NCBI RefSeq assembly: GCF_047663525.1
Contig: NC_092616.1
Location: forward strand, 1,835,501 to 1,899,500
Direction: 5' to 3'
Length of the DNA: 64,000 bases
Source: Anas platyrhynchos
Taxonomy: Eukaryota; Chordata; Aves; Anseriformes; Anatidae
The notes beneath the pieces were generated by a model, which saw only the letters and a program-made list of their open reading frames with translations, made no database searches and was not told the origin of the DNA. The position numbers and the translations under genes were made by a program. Each line of letters starts with the position of its first letter. The stretch's first letter is position 1. Of this stretch, positions 32,601-43,683 are shown piece after piece.

Positions 32601-34910
32601 CCTGGTGTTGCACGGGACATGGCATCCCTCTTCCGTCACGTTCACGCATGGGGTTTGTTGTGAAGCTTCCCGCAACACCAGAAAAGGTAGCCTAAATTCC
32701 CCTCCACATGCAGGCAATTCTCTCTGAGGGGAATCGCGGCAGCACGGGCACAAGAAGCACAACCGCAGTGCCCCTCCTCGCCAGGTGAAGACACTCGTAG
32801 CCGAAAGTCAGCATGAGTTAACCAGGACCCAGTCTCTTCAGGATTTAGCCCCGACTGGATGCTGAGCGTGGAGACCCGACCGCGCACGTTCCAAAGGAGG
32901 AGGTGGGAAGCCAAGGGCTGCGGAGGAAATGCACTCACCTTGGGAACATCTGGATCGCACGAGCGGTGGTCTCTCCACTCAAGGCAGTCGGGTGTGCCGG
33001 CCACATTCTCTGCAAAGAGACACAGACCTGCTGGAGGGTTTCTGAGGCACTTTTCTCAGGGCTCTCATTGACAGGAAGCAAACCTGTCTCCCAAGCCAAA
33101 AGAAAGCCTTCTCTCCAAAACCCTCCTCCAAAGCCTCTTCCATCCACCTTTGCTCTGCTCTGGAGGAGCATGGCAGAATATTGAGGCTGTACAGTAACGC
33201 TGCCAGGCCTTTTGCAGCGGCCAGCATCCAGACGCTCAGAAGAGCTAATGGAGAAAGCAGCTAATGGGGCAGGCGTGGGGAAAGGCATCTGACTGGCCTG
33301 CCGTGTCCAGGCTGGCCAACAGCGGTCGCATTAATCACCCTTCCACAGGATTCCCAAAGAAATTGAAGTAGCCCTCAAAACATCACCAGCTTACACTGTG
33401 GAGCATTGCGATGAGGTCCTCAGAGCTCTCCAGACGTTTAACACAGTCCGGATAAAACTTCATGCACAGGAAATCATCTTCACAGGTCAAAACACCGATG
33501 TCCCTGAAGGCAAAGGGGACGTGCTCCTTGTTCTTCAGGAGGCAACAGTACAAGATGATGGTCTCTTGCACACACTCCTGCACCACGTACAGTGGGAAGG
33601 AGGTGGCTTGCGCTAGCTGCAGGTAGTTCAGCTGCTCGACCTCGACGTCATCTGCAAGGAGAAGCAACATCCTCAGTGCCACAGCAAGCCCAAGTTGCTT
33701 GCAGCATTCCGAACAAGGGCCTAGAGGAAGGGTCGCTAAGAGAAACAGCTCCGGGGCCACGGGGTCTTCTGGGGGAACTCAAGCTCCACCCTGACCGTTG
33801 GAGACAATCCTCTGCCTCTCCCAGGCCTTTCCAAAGAGCAGGGAGAACAAATCCTTCCGGACATGGGGCAGGACGAGGGGGCTGCTGCCTTCTCACCAGG
33901 GAGGATCTCAGGGGGACAGTACATGTACTCCAGCCACCCCTCATCAATGTCCAGCTGGAAGAACGGTTTGCGAATCAGGAGCCGCTTTTGCTTGACGTGG
34001 AATTGCTCTTGGAGAACAGCAAAGGTCCCGAGTCCCGCAACCTGAATAGCCTGCACACAGAGAAGACAGAAAGGCTGAGGAGGGAGTTCTTGAGAGACGG
34101 GAAAAGGGATGACTCTCCGAGCAGGGGGACACTGCTCTGTGCCCTGCCTGCTCCTGAGGGACAATGGGGCAAGGTGGGGCACTTTGGAAAGCTTTGGAGA
34201 AGAGCCGCATCCTCCGTTTCTTCCATCACCCCCCTCCCAGGATTTGCCACCATCCTTTGGCTAGGGAAGAGCCCAGAGGTTTCCAGCACACAGCTTAGGC
34301 CTGGGACTGATTATCCTAGGCACGGACCCAGGATATTCCCCCATCTCTCTGCTCGCCCTCTCCACCCAGGCCGCAGGGAAGAGTGAAGCCCTAGGGTGTG
34401 CCAAACCCCTGAGAAGCAGAGCAGATCTGGCCTTGGTTTCTCTCCCAGCTGGCCAGTAAGCTGCTCCGGGCACCCTGGGCAGTCTCAGTGCACTGCCGTG
34501 CTGCTCGGGTAGGGATTGCTCTGCAGGGCCCAGGACACCAGCCCACCTTATCCTGCTTCAGCGCTTCCAGAATTTGCTCGGATACAGCATCCCAGATAGC
34601 CTCAGTCTCTGGAAAGCAAGGAAAAGACAGGTCAGGCTCCAGGCCAGCCAGCTCACCACCTCTTGGCAAGCACCTCACCCAGGCGAGGACACATGCAGGC
34701 ATACGCGAGCCCCCCAGAAAAACACCATGCGGGCATTCCTGGGACATTCCTGAGAGGCCTGTGGGAGCTGCAGGAAAGAGACTGCAGGCTCCCTGGGCCA
34801 CCCCTTGCGAAGGGGCTCCTGACACCCTTACCTTTGGGGGAGAGATTCAGGAGCACTGGGAACTGGGAAACCATATCAGAGGCGATGGTCACCCTCCAGC
34901 AGCCCTCCAT
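29681..34910 (-). CDS. CCDC81-like protein (tandem HU-type domains), 14-exon model
   Basis: Similar to coiled-coil domain-containing protein 81, a centrosome/cilium-associated protein with two bacterial HU-like domains. Exons in order: 34910-34832, 34608-34547, 34050-33897, 33651-33395, 33009-32939, 32721-32574, 32529-32441, 32330-32275, 31850-31781, 31408-31282, 30953-30816, 30505-30363, 30006-29956, 29813-29681. Every intron is GT-AG and the phases agree, giving 1578 nt, 525 codons plus stop. Seen: AIWDAVSEQILEALKQDK and VAGLGTFAVL (first HU-like domain), RLLIRKPFFQL, then VQECVQETIILYCC and FRDIGVLTCEDDFLCMKFY (second). The C-terminal part has basic and coiled segments (RSKEVVRRWRKVQIPAAEEE, EEKRLQQEQQRLPW). 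Human CCDC81 is longer, about 650 residues, so this is a shorter paralogue; birds are known to carry many. Exons 1-7 are solid. Exons 8-10 and the hydrophobic last exon are less certain. Confidence 0.82.
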
Positions 34911-35146
34911 CTCGCTTGCTGCTGGCCCTCAGCTCAGGACAAGGGATGCCCGCCCTGGCTCCTCAACCACAGCTCCTCTGCAAGGTGCCCCTGCTCCTCC
35001 GCCCGTCAGCGAGGGTCGCCCAGTGCAAGCTTGCTGCCTGCTGACCCCACTCCTGGCCGCAGAAGGACAGCGCTGGGGAGCACCCAAGCAGTGCCCAGCA
35101 GGGACCAGGCTTTGCAGGGAAGTGCCGGCACTGCCGCTGCACCAAT

Positions 35147-35217
35147 GCTTATATCCTGGTGATGCAGGACATCCTTCTGTGACATCATCACGTGTCATAA
35201 TAAGCCTTATGACGTCA
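35147..35217 (-). promoter_or_regulatory. Probable promoter of CCDC81-like gene: two CREs and TATA
   Basis: On the minus strand, in order: a perfect CRE TGACGTCA (35217-35210), a near-CRE TGATGTCA (35187-35180) and a TATA-type GGATATAAGCATTGG (about 35156-35143). They lie about 240-300 bases upstream of the start codon at 34910. CRE plus TATA promoters of this layout are common in CREM-driven spermatid genes; use in testis is inference. Confidence 0.6.
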
Positions 35218-35493
35218 GCAGCATGGAGACAGCACAGCTCAGGAGAGAGACGAGAGATTTCCCTTCTTGTCCTGAGAAACAGTCACCTCCCTTCTGCCCA
35301 GTTCATTCCTAGCGGTTCCTGGCTCATCCACCAGGAACATCTCCAAATTCTGACAAAGGCCACAGAGTAAAGGAAGTAGAGCGCTGGAGAAGTCACTGCT
35401 GTGTTCCTCCCCATTTTCTAGGCAGTTTGCTAAAGTCTGTCTGCCAATACTCTCCAGGGCTGCAGGCCTCCCAGGGTCTATGAGTGAGTGGGC

Positions 35494-37775
35494 CTGTGCA
35501 GTGCTGGATGTAGGGCTGGGCCCCAAAACCTCATCTCTTTCCCTGTGCTGCAAAGCAGCTGGACTATGACATGCATTTTGTAGGAGGAGTGTCAAGACAC
35601 GGGTTTTCCTGTTTGCAAGTCCCAGATCCTGGTGAACATCACCTAGGTCGGCCCATCTGGCAGCTGTGCACAGAAGATGCCTCCAAGAACCCATAGAAAC
35701 CTCGGGAATGTTTGCACCCTGCAGTGTCCCTTTTCTGTGACAGTCTGAGTGATTTAAGGCCCCCAGGGTGACATGGGGTCATTGAAGTCATCTTAGTCCA
35801 GTGGCTTCCACAAGACTGTCTGCTTCTTCAGCCTGACTGCAGGCATTTACCTCTGACCACACTGCCACCCTGACTGGATCTGCTCTGACCCTCACCCACA
35901 AGGGCTCCCCCACTCTGCTGCCCATCCCATAGAGGAGCTCCATGCATCCAGACAGATCCTTCACATGGAGGGCAACCCCCTGTTGATCATCCCCGCCTGT
36001 CTCTTCTGAAGAATCTGCCCCCATCCAGCACAGCACCCCAAGCTGGGGGACCTGTCCCCCCACACCTCAGCAGCTCTTCCATCAATGTCCCAGCCCTGTG
36101 ACAGCAGGCGGGGATCCAGCTCCTCCTGCCTGTGCCCCAGGCTGAGGGCATTGGGGCACATCTGGGCTGCAGCACCTCAGCTGTGGCACAAGGGCCAAAC
36201 TCAGACTTGTCCCAGACCTTGTGCCAAGAGCCTGGGCATGAAGAGGCTTTCCTTCAGAGCAGAGATTTGCTGCCGTGGATGGGCACAAAAGGATGACTTA
36301 GGGGATCCCAAGAAGGGCAAGGCCTGGTGTTCCTGAGGCCAGAAGGAAACAGGCCTGGGCTGTGCCGCTCTGACAGCAGAGGGCCTTTGTGGTGTTGGTG
36401 CAGCCCTGAGGGCCAGTGCTGGAGCTGGGGCTGATCTTCAGGCAGGAGAAGGGGCTGCTGATTTCCCTTGATTTCCCCCATCTCCATTAATGATCCTGGA
36501 GCTGAGAAAAGGAGCTCACCTGCAGCTGCCCATGTTATTCACACCTAAACTGAGTGCAGAGGAATCCCAGCTCCCGTGGGTTTGTGGCAGGCATGGGAGG
36601 GATCTTTGTCCCATTCCAGCCCCAGGACAAAAAAACAGCATGAGATGTCTTAACTGACTCTGCTGAATCCCTTCCTTAAGCAGGGGGCTAAAGGAGTTAC
36701 TTTTATGACCATGCCTGGGTGTCCCTTCATCAACTGGGATGAGAAGAGAAGACTGCTACAGATAATTGTTTTTGTGCTAAGAGAAATGAGCCTGCTGTCA
36801 AGAAGTGTGTGTGCCCAGGGGAGGGAGGGAAGCCCAGGGATCCCTTCAGGCTGTTTGCCAGCAGGTTTCCCTGCAGCCCCAGGGCCGTGTGCAGGGAGCC
36901 CGGTGGGGGGCAGAGCAAGGGAGGCCTTGGGCTGGGCCTCTGCTGCTGAGCTGGGCCGGGCTCCTGGGCCCAAGGGGAGCTCCTGGCAAGCGGGCAGCGC
37001 TGCAGAGAGACAGCTCTGCCCAGGAGCAGCTCCTCTGCACAGTGCAGCAGGCCTGGGGGCACTGCCTGCAGAGACACAGTGCTTAAAGGCAGGCAGAAGT
37101 GGCAGCATGCCCAGAGCTCACCGGGGGAGAAGACTTCCCAGCCCTGCACCCGGTAAGTCTCTGGCTGGAGGGCAATGCAGCCGCAGTTCGTGGAGGCAGG
37201 AGAAGCCGGGGGTGCAGGCAGGGGTGTCCAGGGCTGTGGTGCAGAGCAGGGTCCCTGCTGTGCCCCAGGGGCTGTGTGGTGGGGCAGGGCCTCTGCCGCC
37301 TGCCAGGCTCAGCACTCAGCCTGCCCGGGGAGCTGCCCAGGGCGCTGCGGGGAGAAGCTGCGGGTGGAAGGAGCCCCCCCGGCAGGGCAGGGTCCTGCTG
37401 CTGCTGGGAGGCTGCTGCCTGGGGCAGCCTGCTCACAGCTCCACAGCACAACCAGCGTGTATCTAAAGGGTCTTTGCGAGAGCCGGGATAAAGTAGGGGA
37501 TTTCAGCTTCAGTCACAGCTTTTCTGAGCCTCCTGAACTTCCAATCTTCTCTACTTGCCTCAGTTGTAATAGAAATATTTGCTGTTAATTCCAGGAAGTG
37601 CCTGAGACTCCATGATGGCTGAGAGGTTACAAGGATCTTTTCCTGCCCCTCAGCCCATAGAAAGCTCCACCACCACATGTGCAGTGTCAGCAGGGTCTGT
37701 GTGCCCTGGGCTCTAGGACATGTCCCCAGCGAGCTGCCCCTGGGCAGAGCCCTGCTGCCAGGAGGTGTCTGCAGG
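35494..37775 (-). repeat. Segmental repeat S, copy 2 (inverted)
   Basis: Reverse complement of copy 1 over 35494-37360, with only scattered differences. It continues to at least 37775 with sequence shared with copy 3 (53498-53830). It lies upstream of the intact olfactory receptor at 38722, so S is the 5' flank of a receptor cassette. The translations of the two GC-rich frames at 21102-21560 and 36650-37108 differ at very few residues, showing high identity between copies. Confidence 0.92.
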
Positions 37776-38698
37776 GCAGAGCTGAGCACCCAGCAGGTGG
37801 GATGGGGGCTGTGAGCTGCAGGCAGGAGGCGTGGGGACAGAGACCCAGCTGCAGGCAGGGACAGCTGCAGGCAGCAGAGCCATGGGCAGGGAATGACAGG
37901 GAGCTGTTCCCAGAAACTACATGGCAGAAGGGAATTTGGCCACATCCGTTCCATCCCAGTACTGCTGATGCTTTCCATTGCCTTGACTGCCATCCAGCAA
38001 AGCCTCTGCCCCCACAGCTATGGGATCTCATGCTTTGTTGTCCCCGTGGCAGCAGGACCCTCAGAACAAAGAACACCCTCCCAAGTACCGATGTCTCACT
38101 CCATTTCCTGCCTCCCTCACTAGGAACCCTGGGCCATTTTTCTGTTTCCCCTCCCATCCATCCTGCCCTTGCTGTTCCCCTCAGATTCCCTGGGGAGTGG
38201 GTTTAAAGATAGAGCTCAAACACCAGAATACTGAGTCGTGCTCTGGATGTGCATCCCTGGGAGCAGAGTGCCCAAGCTATTCTAGCCAAAATGGCTCTGG
38301 TCCCAGCCTAGTGCTGGGAAATAATCTGTCTCTGTTCAGGTCACTGTGGTTTATGAACGTCCAGCAGAGGTTTTCCTGGAGTTATCCTGCTGTAGGATGT
38401 TGAACAGCCCCTCTGAATTATAGGTACACTGCATCTGAATGAAACTATGAATTTAAGAATGGGTCACCACCTTTCCCAGCAGTGCTGAATCCGATGGAGC
38501 TCACGTGCAGAGGTCATGGCTCCAAACAGTGCTCAGCCAGCACAAACCGGAGCTTCATCCAGAAAGGAGAATGAAGATGCTGTTGAGAAAGCGCATATTT
38601 GCGGAGGTGGGTGAGAAGGGAAGGGTGTTGCTGAAAGGACAGAGATTTGCTCAAAGAAGTCTGCCCAAAGTTTTCCATGTGCTTTTCTCTTTGGACAG
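37776..38698 (+). other. Receptor 5' flank and probable intron
   Basis: No coding sequence of its own. It ends with a good acceptor (GTGCTTTTCTCTTTGGACAG, AG at 38697-38698) 23 bases before the receptor start codon. This is typical of vertebrate olfactory receptor genes, which have non-coding upstream exon(s) and one coding exon. Confidence 0.55.
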
Positions 38699-38721
38699 GC
38701 CCCAAGGCCAAGAGGCATCAG

Positions 38722-39681
38722 ATGTCCAACAGCAGCTCCATCACCAAGTTCCTTCTCCTGCCATTTGCAGTCACACGGGAGCTGCAGCTCCTGCACTTTG
38801 CGCTCTTCCTGGGCATCTACCTGGCTGCCCTCCTCGGTAACGGCCTCATCCTCACTGCCGTAGCCTGCGACCACCGCCTCCACACCCCCATGTACTTCTT
38901 CCTCCTCAACCTCGCCCTCCTCGACCTGGGCTGCATCTCCACCACTGTCCCCAAAGCCATGGCCAATTCCCTCTGGGACTCCAGGGCCATCTCCTATGCA
39001 GGATGTGTTATACAGGTCTTTCTCATTGTCGTCTTGTTTTCAACAGAGCTTTCTGTTCTCACCATCATGTCCTATGACCGCTACGTTGCCATCTGCAAGC
39101 CCCTGCACTATGGGACCCTCCTGGGCAGCAGAGCTTGTGCCCAGATGGCAGCAGCTGCCTGGGGCAGTGGGGTTCTTTATGCTCTGCTGTACACGGCCAA
39201 TACATTTTCCCTGCCCCTCTGCCAAGGCAATGCCTTGGACCAATTCTTCTGTGAAATCCCCCAGATCCTCAAACTCTCCTGCTCACACTCCTACCTCAGG
39301 GAAATTTGGGTACTTATGGTTGCTATCTGTTTAGCATTTGGCTGTTTTGTTTTCATTCTTTTTTCCTATGTGTGGATCTTCAGGGCTGTGCTGAGGATGC
39401 CCTCTAGGCAGGGTCAGCTCAAAGCCTTCTCCACGTGCCTCCCTCACCTGTTTGTGGTCTCCCTCTTTGTCATCTCTGGCTTTTTTGCCTATCTGAAGCC
39501 CCCTTCTATCTCCTCCCCAACCCTGGATCTTTTGGTGGCAGTTCTGTACTCGGTGGTGCCCCCAACATTCAATCCCCTCATCTACAACATGAGAAACAAG
39601 GAGCTCAAGGGTGCTATTAGGAAAGGAATATCATGGATATTTCTGAATGGTGATAAACTTCCCCTCTTTCTCCACAAATGA
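38722..39681 (+). CDS. Olfactory receptor, family-14-like, intact
   Basis: A seven-transmembrane odorant receptor expected in the cilia membrane of olfactory neurons, signalling through Golf. The frame of 319 codons plus stop has the usual length. I chose the ATG at 38722 because it gives the standard short N-terminus with a glycosylation site (MSNSSSITKF). The open frame continues upstream only into the intron. Seen: GN in TM1 (ALLGNGLIL), LHTPMYFFL, MSYDRYVAICKPLHY at the end of TM3, conserved extracellular-loop Cys residues, KAFSTCLPHL before TM6, and PPTFNPLIYNMRNKEL in TM7. The LPHL and SSPTLDLLVAVLYSV signatures place it in the large avian-expanded family-14-like clade. No frame break or missing motif. 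Its 5' flank is segmental repeat S copy 2. Confidence 0.95.
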   Translation: MSNSSSITKFLLLPFAVTRELQLLHFALFLGIYLAALLGNGLILTAVACDHRLHTPMYFFLLNLALLDLGCISTTVPKAMANSLWDSRAISYAGCVIQVFLIVVLFSTELSVLTIMSYDRYVAICKPLHYGTLLGSRACAQMAAAAWGSGVLYALLYTANTFSLPLCQGNALDQFFCEIPQILKLSCSHSYLREIWVLMVAICLAFGCFVFILFSYVWIFRAVLRMPSRQGQLKAFSTCLPHLFVVSLFVISGFFAYLKPPSISSPTLDLLVAVLYSVVPPTFNPLIYNMRNKELKGAIRKGISWIFLNGDKLPLFLHK

Positions 39682-39891
39682 CTTCCTGGATATAATTTGA
39701 AGGCCTGGTACTTGTTTCATTAAGAATATTGGTATTTTTATCTTTATCCTTAGTTTCATTTCCATTTATTACTTAGAAAAAAAAGGCTTATTATTCATCC
39801 AGCATCTCCTGAAGTATTAAACTGCGCTGTTTACTCTGCACAGTTTTTCCCTCCCTGCATGTCAGCATCAACTCTCCTTTAGCATCTGCTT

Positions 39892-39897
39892 AATAAA
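39892..39897 (+). terminator. Polyadenylation signal after olfactory receptor
   Basis: AATAAA (TTAATAAAACAGC) about 210 bases after the receptor stop codon; plausible end of the transcript. Confidence 0.5.
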
Positions 39898-40562
39898 ACA
39901 GCATCTCTCCAATGCACTGCCTGAAATCCTGCCTCTTCTTTCAAAGCTGGTGTCAGCAATAGGTCTGAGCATTGCGGTGGTTTCACACTGATGGTCAGCT
40001 GAATTCCACCACACCACTCTATCACCCCTGCTCCTGAAAGGTACAGATGAAGAAAATAGAGTTGGAAAGGGCTGCAGGGTTTATACAAGGTATGGGGAGA
40101 TGACTCATCAATTGCAGTCATGGAAGCAGACCCTATAAGGAGATTAAGATAATATATTTACTAACAGACTGGAGCAATGAGAAAAAAAAAAAAAAAGTGA
40201 ACTAAAAAGATATCCACCCTTCTCTCTCCTCCTCTACCTGCTTTCAGCTGTCAAAACCTGCAAGTCCTGGGCTTAGGGAGGGAGGAAGTGGGGGGCTGGA
40301 GAGGGCTGGTGGCTGCTGTGAGAGCCCTTCCTGAGGGTCCCACTTTGCTAAGGGACAATGGGGCGGCCAGGACTCTTGGGTCCTGATGCTAGGGCTGCTC
40401 TGAGCCCAAAGGCTGCTTTAATCACTGCTCTGCATATCCTCATAAAGATGGAAAATCCAGGGCCAGATTTCCCTGGGAGATATCAGATCATGTCCTGGGT
40501 GCTGAGATGCCATCCTTGGATGGCCACAGCTCTGGTGCTGAACCCCTCCCATTTGCCTTCTA

Positions 40563-41420
40563 TTGTGGTTTTACTCTGCTAAGCAGCTCAACTCCACCAT
40601 AACCTCTCTCTAACTCCTTCTTCTCAAAGGAAAAGGGGGAGAAAATATGATGAAAGGTGCTCAGGGTTTGTTCTCCTAGTAAGATCAGATCAGCCACCAA
40701 GTTTCATGAAATCATAGAGTCATAGAAGGTTGGAAAAGACCTCCAAGATCATTTGGTCCAACTGCAACCCCCTGTATCGTCACAGTCACCAGTTATTGTC
40801 ATGGGCAAAAATGAATGAGCGTAGGGAAATTAATATAATTTGTTGCCTATCACCAGCAAACTAGAATAGTGAGGAGCTACAAGCAAACTAAAACCCACCT
40901 TGCCCTCCATACATCCTCTTCTCCTTACACCCCCCAAATAGCTCAGGGGAATAGGGAATGGGGGCTGCGGTCAGTCCATGATGCTTCATCTCCACCGCTT
41001 CTTCAGGGTCACTATCTGCCCCTGCTCCAGCATGGGATCCCTCCCATGGGATGCCGTCCTATCCAAACTGATCCTGTGTGTGCTTCCCACAGGCAGCAGC
41101 TCTTCAATAATTGCTCTTACATGGGTCCGAACCGTGGGGTCCATCTGTCAGGAGCAAACTGCTGTCCCACAGGCAGCAGCTCCCCCCAGATCCCCAGATC
41201 CCCTGCTCCTGTAGGGGCTCTCCATGGGCCGCAGCCTCCTCCAGGCCACATCCACCTGCTCCACCGGGGGCTCCTCCACGGGCTGTGGTGTGGAGATCTA
41301 CTCTGCCATGGTACCCATGGGCTGCAAGTGTTGTCCGTATGTTCATGCCCCGTCGGCCCCACCAATATGCACGTAGAGTCAGAATGCACACAAAGGTCTT
41401 TTAATTAAATAAGTAATTAT
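40563..41420 (-). mobile_element. Degraded LTR/ERV remnants with a small CR1 tail
   Basis: 40563-40680 (TGTGGTTTTACTCTGCTAAGC ... GGGGGAGAAAATA) resembles the start of the solo LTR at 5755 in the same minus orientation. 40710-40790 is a CR1 3' tail in antisense (AATCATAGAGTCATAGAAGG, then GATCATTTGGTCCAACTGC). 40820-41420 is a GC-rich LTR-like region with repeated CAGGCAGCAGCTC and CTCCATGGGCCGCAGCC motifs. Boundaries and family are uncertain. Confidence 0.45.
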
Positions 41421-41834
41421 AGAACTCTGCAGAGTCAGGTTTCTTGGTGAACTTTTGTAAAGCAAGCATACATCTAGTTTGAATCACCATTTTTTACACA
41501 CAGCAAACTTGAGAAACTCTCTCTCTGGCTACTTTTAATTGGCTGTTTCAGCTTTCCTAACTTTCCTCTACTGAGTTTGTGCATTACAGAGGACCAGGCA
41601 CAGGGGGAGGAGGGGTATTGGGAGGCAGGTGGGGAAAACACCATATTCCACATTAGCATACATTACCATTTTTACTGGTGTGATTTTTAATATGTTAGTG
41701 ACCCTTAATGAGCAAAAGGTCAGTCTGGAATCTTCCTGCAGTTGTTTTTTTCCTTTTTGTTTTTTATCTTCCATCCCTTATCTCCTTTGCTTCTGATATC
41801 TCAAGGCTACCTGTCTCCCTGTTTTCTTTAGGTT

Positions 41835-42545
41835 TCACAGAATCTTGGAATGGCCAAGGTTAGAAGGGACCTCTGAAGATCATCTAGTCCAACCCCCCTG
41901 CCAAGCAGGATCACCGAGAACGCATTGCACAGGATGGCATCCAGGTGAGTTTTGAATATCTCCAGAGAGGAAGACTCCACCACCTCTCTGTGAAAGTGTC
42001 ACTCTCACAGTAAAGAAGTGCTTCCTCATATACAGTTGGAACCTCCTGTGCTTCAGTTTGTGCCCATTGCCTCTTGTCCTGTCACTGGGTACAACTGAGA
42101 AGAGTCTGGTTCCATCCTCCTGACGCCCTCCCCTCAGATATTTATACACATGGATGAGGTCTCCCCTCAGTCTTCTCCTCTCCTATACAGGCCCATTAAT
42201 CTAATGTTCCAGTCCTCTAATCAGCTTAGTAGCCCTCCTCTGGACTCTCTCCAGTAGTTCCATGTCCCTCTTGTCCTGGGGAGCCCAGACCTGGACACAG
42301 GACTGCAGGTGTGGCCTCACCGCGACTGAGTAGAGGGGGAGGATCACCTCCCTTGGCCTGCTGGCAACACTCTTCCGAATGCACCCCAGGATCCTGTTGG
42401 CCTTCTTGGCCACAAGGGCACACTGCTGGCTCGTGCTCAGCCTGCCGTCCCCCAGGACTCTCAGGTGCCTCTCTGCAGAGCTGCTCTCCATCAGCTCACC
42501 CCCCCAGCCTGTTCTGCTACTTGGGGTTATTCCTCCCCAGGAACT
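41835..42545 (-). mobile_element. CR1 LINE fragment, minus strand
   Basis: Antisense CR1 of about 710 bp. Its 3' end is at 41835 (CACAGAATCTTGGAATGG). It carries the usual tail (CCAACCCCCCTGCC, TGAGGTCTCCCCTCAG, CCTGGACACAGGACTGCAG). The frame is broken in several places, so this is an old copy. Its 5' end lies in the duplicated receptor 3' flank. Confidence 0.92.
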
Positions 42546-43100
42546 TTCCATATGGAGTTTGCTTGTTCATTTGTTTGATTTTCCTTTCTGGCTTTGTGAT
42601 AATGTTGCCTACACAGAAATGCCCTTCTCCATTCCCTTGTATCTAAGTATTCCCATCTGTGTGATCCATGGTTTCTCTAAACAATGAAACAGGCTCTCTG
42701 TGTATTTAAACCAAACAAATCCTGGTCTGAGACCCATTCTCAGCAGATCAGGAGTGAATGGAAACTGGGGCTGTGGTGGCAATGCCCAAAGCCCTGCAGC
42801 AGCCTGCAGTGAGCACTGCCGTGGGGCCAGGCCAGCCTGGGAGGTGGACAGAGGACAGGGAGCTGGGAGAGCTGGGGGCCAGCTGGGCCAGGCTGGAAGC
42901 TGCCCAGCAGAGAGAAACATCTGTGTTGAGCTGGGATGTGCAGCCACGCAAGGGGATGACACGCACTGCTGGCTTTGGGTCGTGTGGCAGGGATGGAAGA
43001 CAGGCTGGTGCAGGAGGGAGGAGGCCGGGCTGTGCCCATCAGGCACAGACAGAGCAGAGAGGTGGCCCAGGGCTTTCGTCACCTGCAGCCTCTCTTGTCA
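42546..43100. repeat. Duplicated receptor 3' flank, copy 2
   Basis: Matches 25590-26165 in the same order (TTTCCATATGG, CTGAGACCCATTCTCAG, GATCAGGAGTGAATGG, GCTGGTGCAGGAGGGAGG). Lies downstream of the intact receptor, separated from it by repeat insertions. Open frames on both strands are a GC effect. Confidence 0.85.
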
Positions 43101-43308
43101 TCCATGTCCAGCACTGGCCGCTCCCCCCAGGTTTAGGGGTGCATTTGGCTGCCAGGCCATCTCCATCCTTGTGCCAGGCTCAGGGCCTGTGTCAGGGGAA
43201 CAGCCAGCCCTGCTGGCCTCTGTCCTGGCCCAGAGCCCTGAAGACTTGGAGCAGGGCTGTCTGCAGAGGCTCCCGTGGGATGTGGATGGGTCAGGGCAGG
43301 GGCCGGGT

Positions 43309-43683
43309 GTGGCATAATGACCACACGGACACCAGGGTTCTTTTAGGATCTGTAACTGCTACATCTTTATTGATGACATAACTTCAGCTCTTTCTTACTG
43401 AGGGCCTAACTTCATCTCTCATATTGAGGACATAACTTCATTATCCCTTATCGAGGACAGGCTCCCTTCTTATACCATTCGCCCCCCAGCAGTACTTTTC
43501 CACTGACTATTCATTGGTCAACAACTTTGCCCTGCAACAGCAAACACCCAGCATCTTCCATGCCTTAACGGCTGGAGAACAAGCAACCCCAGACAACAAG
43601 GGGTCTCCTGAATCACCCTTCTTTGTTCCCTCTAAACTCTTTACATTCCTGATGGTCTCATCATTAAGAGTCCGATGTTATCA
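43309..43683 (-). mobile_element. Probable LTR, minus strand
   Basis: On the minus strand: TGATAACATCGGACTC (possible U3 start), then GAATGGTATAAGAAGGGAG (TATA, about 43480-43462), then ATCAATAAAGATG (polyadenylation signal, about 43365-43353), then a U5 ending ATTATGCCACA at 43309. The signal order is right for an LTR, but I find no matching target-site duplication. Boundaries are tentative. Confidence 0.45.
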
